Source: Liolophura sinensis
Taxonomy: Eukaryota > Mollusca > Polyplacophora > Chitonida > Chitonidae
Reading direction: 5' to 3'
DNA: 64,000 nucleotides
NCBI RefSeq assembly: GCF_032854445.1
Contig: NC_088298.1
Span: 3,096,160-3,160,159 of the forward strand
In this document: positions 1 to 11,070 of the stretch, piece by piece
Layout of the letters: every line of letters begins with the position of its first letter
Position numbering within the stretch: position 1 is the first letter of the stretch
The notes under the pieces: generated by a model
The model's input: the letters and a program-made list of their open reading frames with translations, nothing else
The model's database searches: none
What the model was told of the DNA's origin: nothing
Made by a program: the position numbers and the translations under genes

Positions 1-2060
1 TGTTTGGTTTCTTGAAACAAACAATTTGATATCTAATATTCAATGTGGCTTTCGTCAAGGTAGATTAACAATGGATCACATTGTTCGATTTTAAACCTTC
101 ATTCGGGATGGTTTTTATCAATAATGAACATGTGGTGTCCATATTTTTTTACCTTGAAAAGGCCTACGGCAGAACATGGAAATATGGTATTTTAAAAGAC
201 CTTTCTGGTATGGGTTTAAAGGTCGATTACCAATATTTATATCTGAATTTTTACCTGTTCATCAGGTTCGGCTGGGATCAGACTTGTATGAAGAAGAAAT
301 GGATGTACCCCAGGTCAGTATTCTACTACCAACTCTGTTTAGCGTAAAAATAAATATCTTAGCAAAAACCTTAACATCGGGCACATAGGGTGCTTTATGT
401 GTTGATGACTTCGGTATATGTTACCGAGCTAAAATATGAATAATTTTGAACGTCAGTTGCAGCTTTGTTTAAATAAAAGCGAGAAACGGACAATTGAAAA
501 CGGTTTTAGATTTTCAACGTCTAAAACCGTCGGTATGGATTTTTGTAACAAACGGAAATTTCATCTTGAACCTGATCAGAAATTTTGTGGTAAACAAATT
601 AAAATTGTTGGTATATAATTTTTGGTATAATATTTGATAAGAAGCTATCTTTTATTTTATCTTTTATACGATATATAAAAATTGCTTAAAACTAAATGTA
701 CAAAGGCTGTCGACATAATCAAGGTCGTGTCTAGCAACGAGTGGGATGCTGACCGATCTATTTTATTAAATCTATATTGTTCTCTGGTGAGTTCTAAATT
801 GGACTATAGGTCCATAATTTACGGAAGTCGTATTTTAAAATGTTGGATCCTGTCCATCTCCGGTGTTTTTCCTGCGGCCCCTTCCATGGCTACTTACGCC
901 ACACAAATGAATATTTGATCTAAGTAAGCAAAAAAAATCAGATACAAATCCTCTTATAATTCAGCAAGGTTTTGCTGAAATTAAGGATAATTATATGGAT
1001 TATCAATTTATATATACTGACGGGTCAAAGGATGGGGACAGGGTTGCGGCTGCGGCTGTCTTAGATCAGCGGGTCACTTCTCTTCGTCTTCAACCTTCAT
1101 CTTCTATCTCATCTGCCGAGGCCACGGCTATACTCCTGGCCTTATCATATTTGTCAGTGATATGCAGTGGCTCGCTGTCTTGCCTTTTGGCCATTGGGAA
1201 TAATAAATTAAAAAATCTATTACTTCTTGAGATATTAGCCAAAAATAGAAAACTAATTAAAAGAGGTAAACATGATACATTCTGCCGGATACCAAGTCAT
1301 ATTGGTATCCTATCCATACAAACACAGTCGTAGACAGTGAAACGAAAGCTGCCCGATATATACCTGTATTTCGGGTTGAAGTCCTTTATACTGACATGAA
1401 GTCCATTATTCTTAAATATATTCGTCGCCTTTTGCAGGGCGAATGGAACTTACAGATTCATAATAAACTGCATGCTATTTATCCTGCCATTGTCTACAAT
1501 TCTTATACTAGTGTAATGTCTCGTAGAGATCAAGTAGTCTTAACGCGGTGTCGTGTGGGGCATTCTCGTCTTACATAATTTTATACCAGATGGGAGCAGT
1601 GCTCCCGAGTGTGTTGGATGTGGTGCCCAATATTGCATCAAGCATATCCTGGTTGACTGTGTGGACTTTGCCAATGTTCGGCAAAGATTCTACACAGTCA
1701 GCTCTATACAGGATTTGTTTGACACCATCGCTGGCGATGTCATAAAATATTAATGGGCCATTGGCCTATATCATAAAATATAAATTGTCATTGTCATAAA
1801 TATGTATAGATAAAAGGTTATATACATATCAGTTTCCATATATACTATTTTTTAAAATATGCTGGATTTCGAGTTTTAACTGCTTTTGTTTTTCCTTATT
1901 TGATTCTAAACATGTCTGAACATTTTTGTTTTGTTTTTGATCTTCTCACTACGATATCGAAAACCTCAACCGCCTGGTGTCTTGACGATGTTCTCGCCAC
2001 TATATGGCTGAAATATTGCCGATGTGGCGTTAAGACATAATCATTCATTCATTCATTAAC
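1..2060 (+). mobile_element. 5'-truncated LINE copy L1 (RT, RNase H, 3' tail)
   Basis: This is the 3' part of the LINE family that recurs on the minus strand further right. It enters inside the reverse transcriptase: residues like CGFRQGRLTMDHIVRF and FYLEKAYGRTW are visible from base 1 to about 200. It continues through the RNase H domain (995-1330, with YTDGSKDGDRVAAAAVLDQR), then the C-terminal zinc motif (about 1590-1700, ECVGCGAQYCIKHILVDC), a 3' UTR and a short (TCAT)n tail at 2040-2056. The frame is broken many times (stops at 385 and 616, frame changes near 900 and 1330), and part of the region between RT and RNase H is missing near 900. It is a dead copy. The family is an APE-type non-LTR retrotransposon with RNase H, most like the I/Nimb group; the clade is inferred from domain order only. 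Confidence 0.9.
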
Positions 2061-2137
2061 GAATTTTTATTGGTTTATGCCTGTTTGTATTTATTAACTC
2101 AAAACAACACTTGCGTTAACTTTCTATTTTATTGTAG

Positions 2138-2494
2138 GGCATTTCAAACAAGACAGCTGTGATATTCTTCATCTCTCATCTAACCTGCTCCGATAAAGCG
2201 TTAATACAAGTAATCCTTGAAAATATGCCGAGTGAGGAACTGAATGATGTCATCGAACAATCGGGTCTTTACGAGAAGCTGTCACCTGAAGCCATATCTG
2301 AAATGCTATGTGAAATTTCCGCTGAGCCTACTTTGAAAAAGCGCTGCCGAAAAGTAATTAGAAAATCAATCAGCACGGCTCGGCATAAACATGGGATGTC
2401 ATCCGCTATCAAACAACTTCCGGTTCCGGAATCGGTGCAGAAATTCTTATTGCTTGCTGAACTGCAGTATGAGCTTGACGAGCTAACGGACTAA
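2138..2494 (+). CDS. Possible terminal exon of an unrecognised host gene
   Basis: The open frame starts directly after a polypyrimidine tract and TAG (tttctattttattgtag, acceptor AG at 2136-2137) and ends with TAA at 2492-2494, giving about 118 residues. It contains no ATG near the start that would make it stand alone, so it reads best as a last exon. The protein is helical and charged, with a run like MPSEELNDVIEQSGLYEKL followed by a basic stretch (KKRCRKVIRKS), and it ends in LQYELDELTD. I do not recognise the family. The stop codon is followed immediately by the minisatellite, whose unit resembles the last ~30 coding bases. It could be a transposon gene fragment instead, since nothing upstream but LINE sequence lies in the window. 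Confidence 0.4.
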   Translation, partial: GISNKTAVIFFISHLTCSDKALIQVILENMPSEELNDVIEQSGLYEKLSPEAISEMLCEISAEPTLKKRCRKVIRKSISTARHKHGMSSAIKQLPVPESVQKFLLLAELQYELDELTD

Positions 2495-2496
2495 CG

Positions 2497-4118
2497 TGAT
2501 CCTTATTGCTAATGTGATGACTGATATGGTGAACTGGAAATGAGTTAAGGGGCTAACGTGATTCTGATTACCATTGTGATGATTGGTGTGATGAACTGGA
2601 GTATGAGCTAAAGGGCCAGCGTGACTGATTACCATTGTGATGATTGATGTGATGAACTGAAGTATGAGCTAAGGGGCCAGCGGGACTGATTAACATTGTG
2701 ATGATTGGTGTGATGAACTGGAGTATGAGCTAAGGGGCCAGCGAGACTGATTACCATTGTGATGATTGGTGTGATGAACTGGAGGATGAGCTAAAGGGCC
2801 AGCGTGACTGATTACCATTGTGATGATTGGTGTGATGAACTGGAGTATGAGCTAAAGGGCCAGCGTGATTCTGATTACCATTGTGATGATTGGTGTGATG
2901 AACTGAAGTATGAGCTAAGGTGCCAACGTGATTCTGATTACCATTGTGATGATTGGTGTGATGAACTGGAGTATGAGCTAAAGGGCCAGCGTGACTGATT
3001 ACCATTGTGATGATTGGTGTGATGAACTGGAGTATGAGCTAAGGGCCAGCGTGATTCTGATTACCATTGTAATGATTGGTGTGATGAACTGAAGTATGAG
3101 CTAAGGTGCCAACGTGATTCTGATTACCATTGTGATGATTGGTGTGATGAACTGGAGTATGAGCTACGGGGCCAGCGTGACTCTGATTACCATTGTGATG
3201 ATTGGTGTGATGAACTGGAGTATGAGCTAAGGTGCCAACGTGATTCTGATTACCATTGTGATGATTGGTGTGATGAACTGGAGTATGAGCTACGGGGCCA
3301 GCGTGACTCTAATTACCATTGTGATGATTGGTGTGATGAACTGAAGTATGAGCTAAGGGGCCAGCGTGATTCTGATTACCATTGTGATGATTGGTGTGAT
3401 GAACTGGAGTATGAGCTAAGGGGCCAGCGTGACTCTGATTACCATTGTGATGATTGGTGTGATGAACTGGAGGATGAGCTAAGGTGCCAGCGTGACTCTG
3501 ATTACCATTGTGATGATTGGTGTGATGAACTGGAGGATGAGCTAAGGTGCCAACGTGATTCTGATTACCGTTGTGATGATTGGTGTGATGAACTGGAGTA
3601 TGAGCTAAAGGGCCAGCGTGACTGATTACCATTGTGATGATTGGTGTGATGAACTGGAGTATGAGCTAAGGGGCCAGCGAGACTGATTACCATTGTGATG
3701 ATTGGTGTGATGAACTGGAGTATGAGCTAAAGGGCCAGCGTGACTGATTACCATTGTGATGATTGGTGTGATGAACTGGAGTATGAGCTAAAGGGCCAGC
3801 GTGACTGATTACCATTGTGATGATTGGTGTGATGAACTGAAGTATGAGCTAAGGGGCCAGCGTGATTCTGATTACCATTGTGATGATTGGTGTGATGAAC
3901 TGAAGTATGAGCTAAGGGGCCAGCGTGATTCTGATTACCATTGTAATAATTGGTGTGATGAACTGGAGTATGAGCTAAAGGGCCAGCGTGACTGATTACC
4001 ATTGTAATGATTGGTGTGATGAACTGAAGTATGAGCTAAGGGGCCAACGTGATTCTGATTACCATTGTGATGATTGGTGTGATGAACTGGAAGATGAGCT
4101 AAGGGACCAACGTGACTG
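2497..4118. repeat. Minisatellite of 60/63-bp units (about 26 copies)
   Basis: A head-to-tail array of a unit starting tgattaccattgtgatgatt and ending gagctaaagggccagcgtga. Two unit lengths alternate: 63 bp when the junction reads gtgattct or gtgactct, and 60 bp when it reads gtgact. Copies are 90-100% alike in the middle and more degenerate at both ends. Because both lengths are multiples of three, long frames stay open on both strands. The plus strand gives a 21-residue repeat around DYHCDDWCDELEYELKGQR; the minus strand gives one around AGPLAHTPVHHTNHHNGNQ. These are probably incidental, since 60-bp units introduce TGA on the plus strand. The unit resembles the 3' end of the preceding exon, including GAACT-CAGTATGAGCT, so the array may have grown out of that coding end. 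Confidence 0.95.
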
Positions 4119-4274
4119 ATTACCATTATAATGTTTGATATGACTATCATTTGTAATTATTGTACATCTTATTAAATTAATAATTATTTGCTTCCACCTG
4201 GGACGCCTACAGCTGTTCAAGGAAAGCAAGTAACTCTTCACTTAATGCGTCACACCACGTAACTTTAGTTAATA

Positions 4275-4437
4275 ATTTACTTCATTGGTCTTTCACGCAC
4301 TGCTCAATAACATTTCACTTTAAACAACGGCTACCGGCATTATGGTGAGAGGAAACCGCGCAGAACCCGAAGGAAACCCACCATAACCCTCAGGCTGCTT
4401 GCAGACCATCCGGTAGAGGAAGCAATGAAAGTTCAGA
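4275..4437 (-). repeat. Degenerate SINE fragment (same family as 5197-5457)
   Basis: Read on the minus strand, the segment matches the 3' half of the tRNA-headed SINE: the block around cctgcggatggt, the block cccaccataatgccgg, and the end near gtgaaat. It lacks the tRNA-like head and the tail, and it has many substitutions. An old 5'-truncated copy is the simplest reading. Confidence 0.65.
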
Positions 4438-4689
4438 AGTCAGAAATTTTTAGACATTTCACACACAGTCAGTGGAGCATGTCTGCCTCGCAACTATTGA
4501 AATCAACTGGAAGGCTCATGGAAGACGCAGCCTGTGCTGGGAGAGCTATGTGCCGTTATAGGTCATCTGTCCTTTCCGATAGCGGGAAAAATTTTTAGTT
4601 GAATGGGCATGCGCTACAGGAACGCGCTCTCGCGGTCACAGCGTGATCTTCTCCTTAGCATCATGCATATTAAGGGTGGTCACTGCCAT

Positions 4690-4934
4690 CGCGAGACCTT
4701 TATACGCAGTCATCGAGAAAACGTCAACGGAAAAGAGATGAGGATTTCATAGATTGGGAAGAATTAGGCGGATTCTGCGAATCCACCAGCCATCCACGAC
4801 TGACAGCGTCAACACCGAAGGTAGTGACAACGCTGGGTCATTCCTGTGTAAACACCTAGAATGTCGTAAGACGTGTAAAACAACATCGGGCTTGCGAGGA
4901 CATGTAACCAAATTCCACAAGAAGGCAGACCAAG
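4690..4934 (+). pseudogene. C2H2 zinc-finger coding fragment
   Basis: The frame 4740-4983 contains one clear C2H2 finger near 4847-4920, with C-x4-C, then twelve residues, then H-x4-H (FLCKHLECRKTC followed by GLRGHVTKFHKK). A good donor, caag|gtatat, follows at 4934/4935. There is no ATG in this frame. A different frame just upstream (from about 4733, with RDEDFIDWEELGGF) also looks coding, suggesting a frameshift between 4780 and 4830. It may be an exon of a transposon or host gene. I cannot name a family, and whether it is expressed is unknown. Confidence 0.35.
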
Positions 4935-5196
4935 GTATATTTTCATCTTACTGCAATGTACATATACAGAACCGAAAATTTTGATCACGTATTAATTTAC
5001 ACCGTTGGATAACTCGAGCTTTAAATGTATACCATATGTATGCAAATATATATTTATATATTTGTATTTATTATTCTGTAAATAATTATTACCTACTTAT
5101 CTTTCTGTCTAAATAGCTTCAAAATAATGACAACATATTTTGTTTTCAAGGAAAAAATGATTACACGATATAAGCCTTTGGCTTACTGTGTATATG

Positions 5197-5457
5197 GGGG
5201 CCTCCGTGGCTCAGTCGGTTAGCGCAGCGTAATGACCCAGGAGCCTCTCACCAATGCGGTCGCTGTGAGTTCAAGTCCAGCTCATGCTGGCTTCCTCTCC
5301 GGCCGTAAGTGGGAAGGTCTGTCAGCAACCTGCGGATGGTAGGGGGTTTCCCCCGGGCTGTGCCCGGTTTCCACCCACCATAATGCTGGCCGCCATCGTA
5401 TAAGTGAAATATTCTTAAGTACGGCGTAAAACACCAATCAAATAAATAAATAAATAT
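5197..5457 (+). mobile_element. tRNA-headed SINE with target-site duplication
   Basis: The 5' part is tRNA-like, with an A box (TGGCTCAGTCGG) and a B box (GTTCAAGTCC) of RNA polymerase III type. A conserved body follows (ccggccgtaagtgggaaggt, ccacccaccataatgctggc), then the 3' end acggcgtaaaacaccaatca and an (AAAT)n tail. The 10-bp sequence TGTGTATATG flanks both sides (5187-5196 and 5458-5467), as expected for LINE-dependent insertion. The family resembles mollusc V-SINE-type elements such as RUDI; that name is from memory and unverified. Confidence 0.9.
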
Positions 5458-5467
5458 TGTGTATATG

Positions 5468-6000
5468 TGAAGGAAAGAAATCCCGTTTAAACCAAATGTA
5501 TATTGTAATTACGTGGCAAAGCACTTTTTCCTTGCCTTTGAATTTACAGTTTTGAATTGTTAAATAATAATAGAGTGCCAATTGCCAAAGTAATTATTTT
5601 TGTTACATAGGCATGCTAAATAACAATAACTGTAACTGGGACGAATGAAACTTATATTCTTCCATGATATAACTTCAGTACTCATTGTCCAGTCAAACTT
5701 GACAAAGCGATGACATTCTTAGAGTTTTTACATATATTTATCTTTTGATTAAATTACCCATACCAGTTATTATCAGTATGATCAGAGATGACTTTTGGCA
5801 TGTAAATAAAGTAAATAAATTATAAAATCACCAAAAATAAATCAGCGAAATGGAAGTACTCAAGCAGAAAGACATTCGTTATTGTTTCTATTACTTTCTT
5901 CCAAACCTTCGTCACCTGTGCCCCAATGAACATCCCTGGCCTCTTCATACTCTATGGGACAAAACCACATTTGATAAGAAGAATATAATTAAAGGCGTAC
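5468..6000. other. Intergenic stretch without recognisable gene
   Basis: AT-rich DNA with no long open frame that has coding character and no recognisable repeat apart from the start of the palindromic repeat near 5990. Confidence 0.6.
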
Positions 6001-6130
6001 AGTATAGAATAAAACCCGACCAGCGACGACGGTGTGATAGCTGGCAAATGGTCACACGTAACGGTTGAAATACGGTCTGTTGTCAATTTACCTCAGTCAG
6101 GGTTTTATTCTAACCGTTCATGTAAGTACA
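5985..6130. repeat. Small palindromic repeat family, copy 1
   Basis: A roughly 130-bp unit beginning near aatataattaaaggcgtaca. It contains gaccagcgacgacgg and gatagctggcaaatggtca, and ends tcagggttttattctaaccg. Its flanks form an inverted repeat: AGAATAAAACCC near 6006 and GGGTTTTATTCT near 6104. Further copies lie at 6325-6470 and 52590-52670, with a partial one at 6878-6935. It behaves like a short non-autonomous element of unknown class. Confidence 0.65.
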
Positions 6131-6324
6131 TAAGTAAGTAAGGTAGCAATTTACACGCCCCTAACACCATGGCTTAAGCAGAATTAGGTAAACAAAATGC
6201 AGTGATATTAACTGCAATTTCTTAGACATCACTGGTCTAAAATTACTCAAAATGCTGTGTTGTCATCACATTTAACATAACCTCAGGGAGGATTAGTCCA
6301 CCAGCAGAATGAATACAATATAAT

Positions 6325-6470
6325 TAAAGACGTATAGCATTGAGAGTAAAACCAGAGCAGCGACGACAATTTGACAGCTGGCAAATGTTCACGTCACCGG
6401 TGAAATTTGACCTCATGTCAATTTACCTCAGTCAGGGTTTTTATTCTAACCGTTCATGTGAACGAGTAAA
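6325..6470. repeat. Small palindromic repeat family, copy 2
   Basis: It has the same order of blocks as the copy at 5985-6130: aatataattaaagacgtata, ccagagcagcgacgac, gacagctggcaaatg, tcaatttacctcagtcaggg, ttattctaaccgttcatg. The two copies share about four fifths of their bases by eye. Confidence 0.65.
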
Positions 6471-6877
6471 GTTTAGCAATATACATGCAGACTATCACTA
6501 AGGCGTTGCAAGCCATAATTGATGCTGAGCTGTTGGCAACAGAGGATTGTGACGCGAATTTCATTTCTGTGTTCCTCACAGCCGTTAGCAGCGTTAAACA
6601 TGCCCTTTCCGGGCCGCGACACAGAGGCTGGCTGAAAACCCGGAGACACCATTCATCTTCTTCAATATCTTCATCACAATTCTATTTACATACCTCTTGC
6701 CCATTGAAATATCGGTCCCTATCTTGGGCATGCCCGGCGTCCTCATCAAAACTTCCTCCAGCTGCATGGCCGACTGCAGTTGGGATTATCCCTCCTTGGC
6801 AGTATCACTCAATCGTTGGATTGCCAAGGTAAAGTCAAACTTGCCCATGAGTTTGCACATGAACTCGCAAAGAGAGT
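6471..6877. other. Unassigned stretch with weak open frames
   Basis: An open frame at 6485-6832 on the plus strand (115 residues) starts MQTITKALQAIIDAELLAT. The first 40 residues look protein-like and the rest is serine-rich without clear character. I see no domain and no splice context, so I do not call a gene. Confidence 0.3.
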
Positions 6878-6935
6878 AAGACCAGAGCAGCGACGACAGT
6901 ATGATAGCTGGCAAATGGTCAGTCACGATCATGAA
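6878..6935. repeat. Small palindromic repeat family, partial copy
   Basis: Only the left half of the unit is present: gagagtaagaccagagcagc, then gacgacagtatgatagctgg and caaatggtca. It abuts LINE sequence that starts near 6970. Confidence 0.55.
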
Positions 6936-6969
6936 ACAGAGTGCCTGGACAAAATGCTGAAATTTCGGT

Positions 6970-7760
6970 TTTATTAGTTTTGCCCTTAAGTTTCTGAACC
7001 ATGTTCCAGACATCACGCGTGGGTGCTTCTGACAAAATGCCTGAAACAAAGTTCCGCCAACAAGATCGGTCTCTTGGACTTGAGTAATCGACGAGCCTTG
7101 GCTTAAGTTATTATCAATGGGACAATGATTAAATCTGCATTCAGACTTTTTGCGGTTATTTTTACAACTTTACGACAGTCATTGGTCGTACCAGGGTTTA
7201 CTTTTGAAGTCTATGTCTCAGGGATAGTTCTATCGCAGCTCGTAATACAAGCTCGTTAAATTTTTAATATAGAATCGTCTGCTGCATTGAGAGTTTCTGA
7301 GGTGATATCAGCCTCACAGAACATCTCAAATGCGATCCAATCTGCTTGATCGAATTTCCACCTAGCTACACGTTCTAAAGAATTAGAAGTGATATGCTCT
7401 AGGATTATAGGAAAATGGTCTCTACCACAAAGATCGTCATGCACGTTTCAAGAAAAATCAGGGAGAAGCGATGGGTCCGTGATAGTGAGATCGATAGCAG
7501 AATACGTGCAATTACCTGGATGTAAACAGGTATTAGAACCATCATTGAAATAACACAGTTCCTTCTCCTTTTACTATCTCGCCCTTATTATTTATGTTAT
7601 TACTGCCCCAACGGGGGTTATGGAATTAAAATCTCCCATTATTATAAACGGTTTTGGCAATTGTTCTATTAATTTATGTAACTGGAAAGCTGACAACGAA
7701 AAGTTCGGAGGAATACACAGTGAACATAATGTGATTGTTTCAGACAATGAAGCATGGCCG
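6970..7760 (-). mobile_element. LINE fragment (endonuclease and linker of ORF2)
   Basis: On the minus strand the fragment runs from the endonuclease part of ORF2 to the basic linker. Visible pieces are FIIMGDFNSITP (7610-7650), then HDDLCGRDHFPIILEHITSN and SLERVARWKFDQADWIAFEM near 7300-7440, and the KVWNMVQKLKG-equivalent near 6990. Several frameshifts and a small deletion separate the pieces. It keeps the Asp-His pair (RDHFP) that is altered in the longer copies at 34.9 kb and 43.3 kb. Confidence 0.85.
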
Positions 7761-8159
7761 ACCGGCCGGCCACAGCCGTACCGGAGCAACTGTACCGGAA
7801 GTGCCAGACCTGTAGGAGCTGAAAGAGTTTAACATCCGACCTCTTAGTATAGTGGGTCGGGTTGGGATCATTCATCCCTCTGTGGCAGACGACACGCTTA
7901 GCCCCGGGTATCATTTTTTTGGGGGGGGGGGCAGGTTACGTGCATGGCCCCCCACCATCCATCTTTTTTTTATCTCTGTGGGTTGGGAGATTTTGTAAAT
8001 ATGTTCAGCGGGTAATCTTGTGGTAATACACGGTTTTAGCCTTGTATGACTAGGGGATGATTTTATTTTATTCGTGTTATTGCAGTAAGCCTTCTAGAGG
8101 TACTGTCCCCGTTTTCACCAGGGGGAGAGTGTTGTGTCGTGCGGCACTTAATCCCAGCC
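7761..8159. other. Unassigned stretch with a G-run
   Basis: GC-richer DNA of unknown origin, including ttttttgggggggggggg near 7914-7931. No coding frame with recognisable character is present. Confidence 0.5.
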
Positions 8160-8620
8160 GGCCACAGACCCCCATTAGTTTTCCATAAGCGACAATGTTA
8201 ACGTTTAGCGCTGTAGCTCAGTCCCAAACATTCCGAGGCCAATAAGCTTTGGTGCATACCTGGCCCAGCCTGTGAGAAAGAAGCTGTAAAAATCTTGACA
8301 TAGGTTGACCGTCAAAATCTGGACCTGTCCATGCCGGCAGCTGGGAGGGGGTGCCTAGGCAACGCCAAGGGGACGTCACTCGCAGCGCAGCCTCATCACC
8401 ACCTGTCTCCTTGTGTCCTCTCGCCCAGAATTTCAAACATTCACCATTAAAACTCATACCCTGCCCAAAGCTTCGACAATTTCCATCATTTTGATACCAA
8501 GCATGCATCTGTACACCAAAAACGGCAGGCTGGCAGCAAAAAAAGACTTTACACCCTAAAATACACAGAACTACAATCGTCCCTACTGAAAAACGGAAGT
8601 TGTAATGGGGGTCTGTGTCC
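8160..8620 (+). repeat. Direct repeat R-left with short terminal inverted ends
   Basis: A 461-bp block that recurs in the same orientation at 11071-11522. It begins GGCCACAGACCCCCATTA and ends TAATGGGGGTCTGTGTCC, so its own ends are inverted to each other over about 17 bp. Copies differ by a handful of substitutions and 1-4-bp indels. No clear target-site duplication flanks this copy alone (agcc on the left, tatc on the right). It could be a MITE, or an LTR-like terminal repeat of a non-autonomous element covering 8160-11522. Confidence 0.8.
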
Positions 8621-11070
8621 TATCACACCAGCCAACTTTTTTCAAAATCAATAATTTTTGAACCACATAATGCTTACTACCTCTAAACCTCACACATAAA
8701 GTTACAGCTTGATACATGCAAAAACTTTTGAGTAGGAGGAAATTAACTTGGGGTACCCCTATCTTGGAAATGTGTCTGTTTGTCCGTCCTCAAGCACGAA
8801 GTTCAAAGCTCTGTAGTGCACATACCGTTCAAAATATCTCAACCAGGTCAAATGTTTTGGAAAGCTGGTATGTACATCTGCAAGAAAAATGAAAAAATTC
8901 CAATGACAAAGTATTTTACATTTTCCATTGACAAACATTTAGAAAATTATGGATTTTTAAGTAGATTTTCTTGTTTACAGCAGTGTTAAGAAAATACTTA
9001 AAAGCCAAAAGTGTCAAAATATATATCAAAAGACAGGTAATTTATCTGACAATTCACTTACAAAATATAGGACATACCTTTTAGCAACTTTGTGCAAAAT
9101 TTGACTTAAAGTGATACAGGTGGGTAGCAAAGCGGAGTTTCAAATTCCAGAAAAGTACATTTTGATCACCATCAAAGTAAACATATGCATCCAAATTGAT
9201 ATAGAAATGCTCATAGGCACAGTTTCCATGGATAGGGCTAAAGAAAAGACTAGTATCCCTTTTACATAGTGATTCACATGATAAAACCCTTTAAAAGATC
9301 ACCCACTACCCCCCCCCCCCCCCCCCCACTACCCCCCTTTCCCGTCTCCCCCATGGCTGCCATTGGTTGGCTGGCTTACCTCAACTCGCAGTGCAAAAGA
9401 ATCCCACCACCTGTGTTGTTGCCTCAGACTAAATTAGTACTTTCCACATAACAAACACCAAAGTGTGACACTGGCATCTACAAGAGATAAGTAGAGGGGA
9501 GAAATATGAATTTGCCACTTACAAAAATAAAGCCACACAGTACATGCACATTGGTCATTCAGACAGTCAGCAAGGCAACCCTCCCAAGACATGTTCAAGG
9601 GACCCAAGAAGAGGGGAAAAGCTATACTTTTTAACCTGTAACAACACAGAAATCCTCAAATAATCAGTGAGAAATTACATCCGTAATCAGGTTCCACACT
9701 GGGTGTTCCTGGGTGGGCATGAGGAATGGACATCCAAACTGTCCGTACACATATGAGAAACCTGTGACGTTTCCCCGGTTGGGTGGGGGGGGGGGGACCT
9801 GGAGGGGTATGTGTCATGGTGTAGTACCGGACCAATGACGGGGATTCTAGGTCGGCCAAGGGAGTGGAAGACTGCATCCGAATGGTCAGGCCTTTGAGGA
9901 AGCTGAACGGCTAGCAGACCCCACTCACCTAGGTAGATCCCAGTTCAATATATGCATAAACCAGGCAAAGTTCACTGACGCCATGTTTGGGAGACAAGAT
10001 CTAAAGAGGGAAACCAAGACGAAAGCTCAATAGGTATTAAACTAGGATGTGAAAGCCATATGTAGCTGTCTAATTTCTAACTTGTGTGTGAGGACATTGG
10101 AAACATAAAAAAAATCCCAGATGCCCAGGGAGGTGGATGCCACACTGGGCCAGATACTAAAACAAAAACTCCTTGAGATGTCGCAGGAACAGCGTACTAT
10201 GTTCTGGTGGAGAAACAGACACCTGGTGGGGCAGAGACTCATTTTCACAAGGGCAATATTCCAACAGATCACACTTACATGTATGCTAGAAACTTGAAAT
10301 TGATCATTTTTGTTCCAACGCCACACATACTGTGTGAGTGCGCATGTAACTTGTCAGAGGAATGAATATACACATGCAATGAAAACTGCATGCCTACAGT
10401 GGTTTATTTTTAAGTTTAAAGAGGAAAATTTACCTTGTCCACTTCAAGTCTATGCCCAAAACAGCAGACAGTGTTGCAGCAGAGATGCCTGTTTTTAATG
10501 TTTTGTGACCTGCAGGATGATTTGAAGCACATTACCTAGTGTGTGGTGGCACACATGAGAGGAACCTGACTTGGTTTGTAAATTAAATGCACACTGGCCC
10601 TCTCTACTACTCTAGCCAAGTAAATTAATCTGCTGATGTGTTTTTATCCACTTGTGTGAGGCTGGGCCCTTATATGTGATGCAAGGCCTTATTGACCATC
10701 CTTAATCACACCACCCTATCTATCAGCCACATACTCCAATTTCACTCGCAGCACTCAAATTTTGCATTATTTATCAAATGTCAGCCCCAAAAGAGACATT
10801 TTAAAAACCAGGAACAATGAAACGTTGTCTGTGTTTGTTCCAGTCTGTTTATACTCCTGTACTACCCTTGACCACAGAGCGTTTTAGCCGATTTTTAGAC
10901 AAAATGGATATGTGGGGAAAATATAGAATTAAAAAGCTTTAAAACTGCTCAATGAAGTTCCATGTCAATGCAAACCACATCGCAGATGTACCCACCAAAT
11001 ATTATCAGGCTGCTGCGAAATCTGAGCACACAGTGACATATTACATGTTTTGGCACAAGTGGACAGATCA
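8621..11070. other. Non-coding interior between the two direct repeats
   Basis: 2.45 kb without a convincing gene. It includes a C-run near 9310-9328 and a G-run near 9783-9798. Short open frames of up to about 95 codons lack domain character. No primer-binding-site-like or polypurine tract is obvious at the inner edges of the repeats. Confidence 0.55.

Noticed and set aside
2751-3632. His/Asn/Pro-rich minus-strand ORFs and Cys/Asp-rich plus-strand ORFs in the minisatellite as genes
   Set aside because: They exist only because repeat units are multiples of three. They have no start context, no flanking exons and are interrupted wherever a 60-bp unit occurs on the plus strand.
2751-4118. CRISPR-like array because of regular repeats
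   Set aside because: Units are contiguous tandem repeats with no unique spacers, and the context is eukaryotic.
5197-5280. tRNA gene suggested by the A and B boxes
   Set aside because: The tRNA-like head lacks a proper acceptor stem and is fused to the SINE body with target duplications around the whole unit, so it is a SINE promoter.
8218-8508. Minus-strand ORF inside the direct repeat and its counterpart at 11116-11382
   Set aside because: The two copies differ by frame-shifting indels, so the frame is not conserved.
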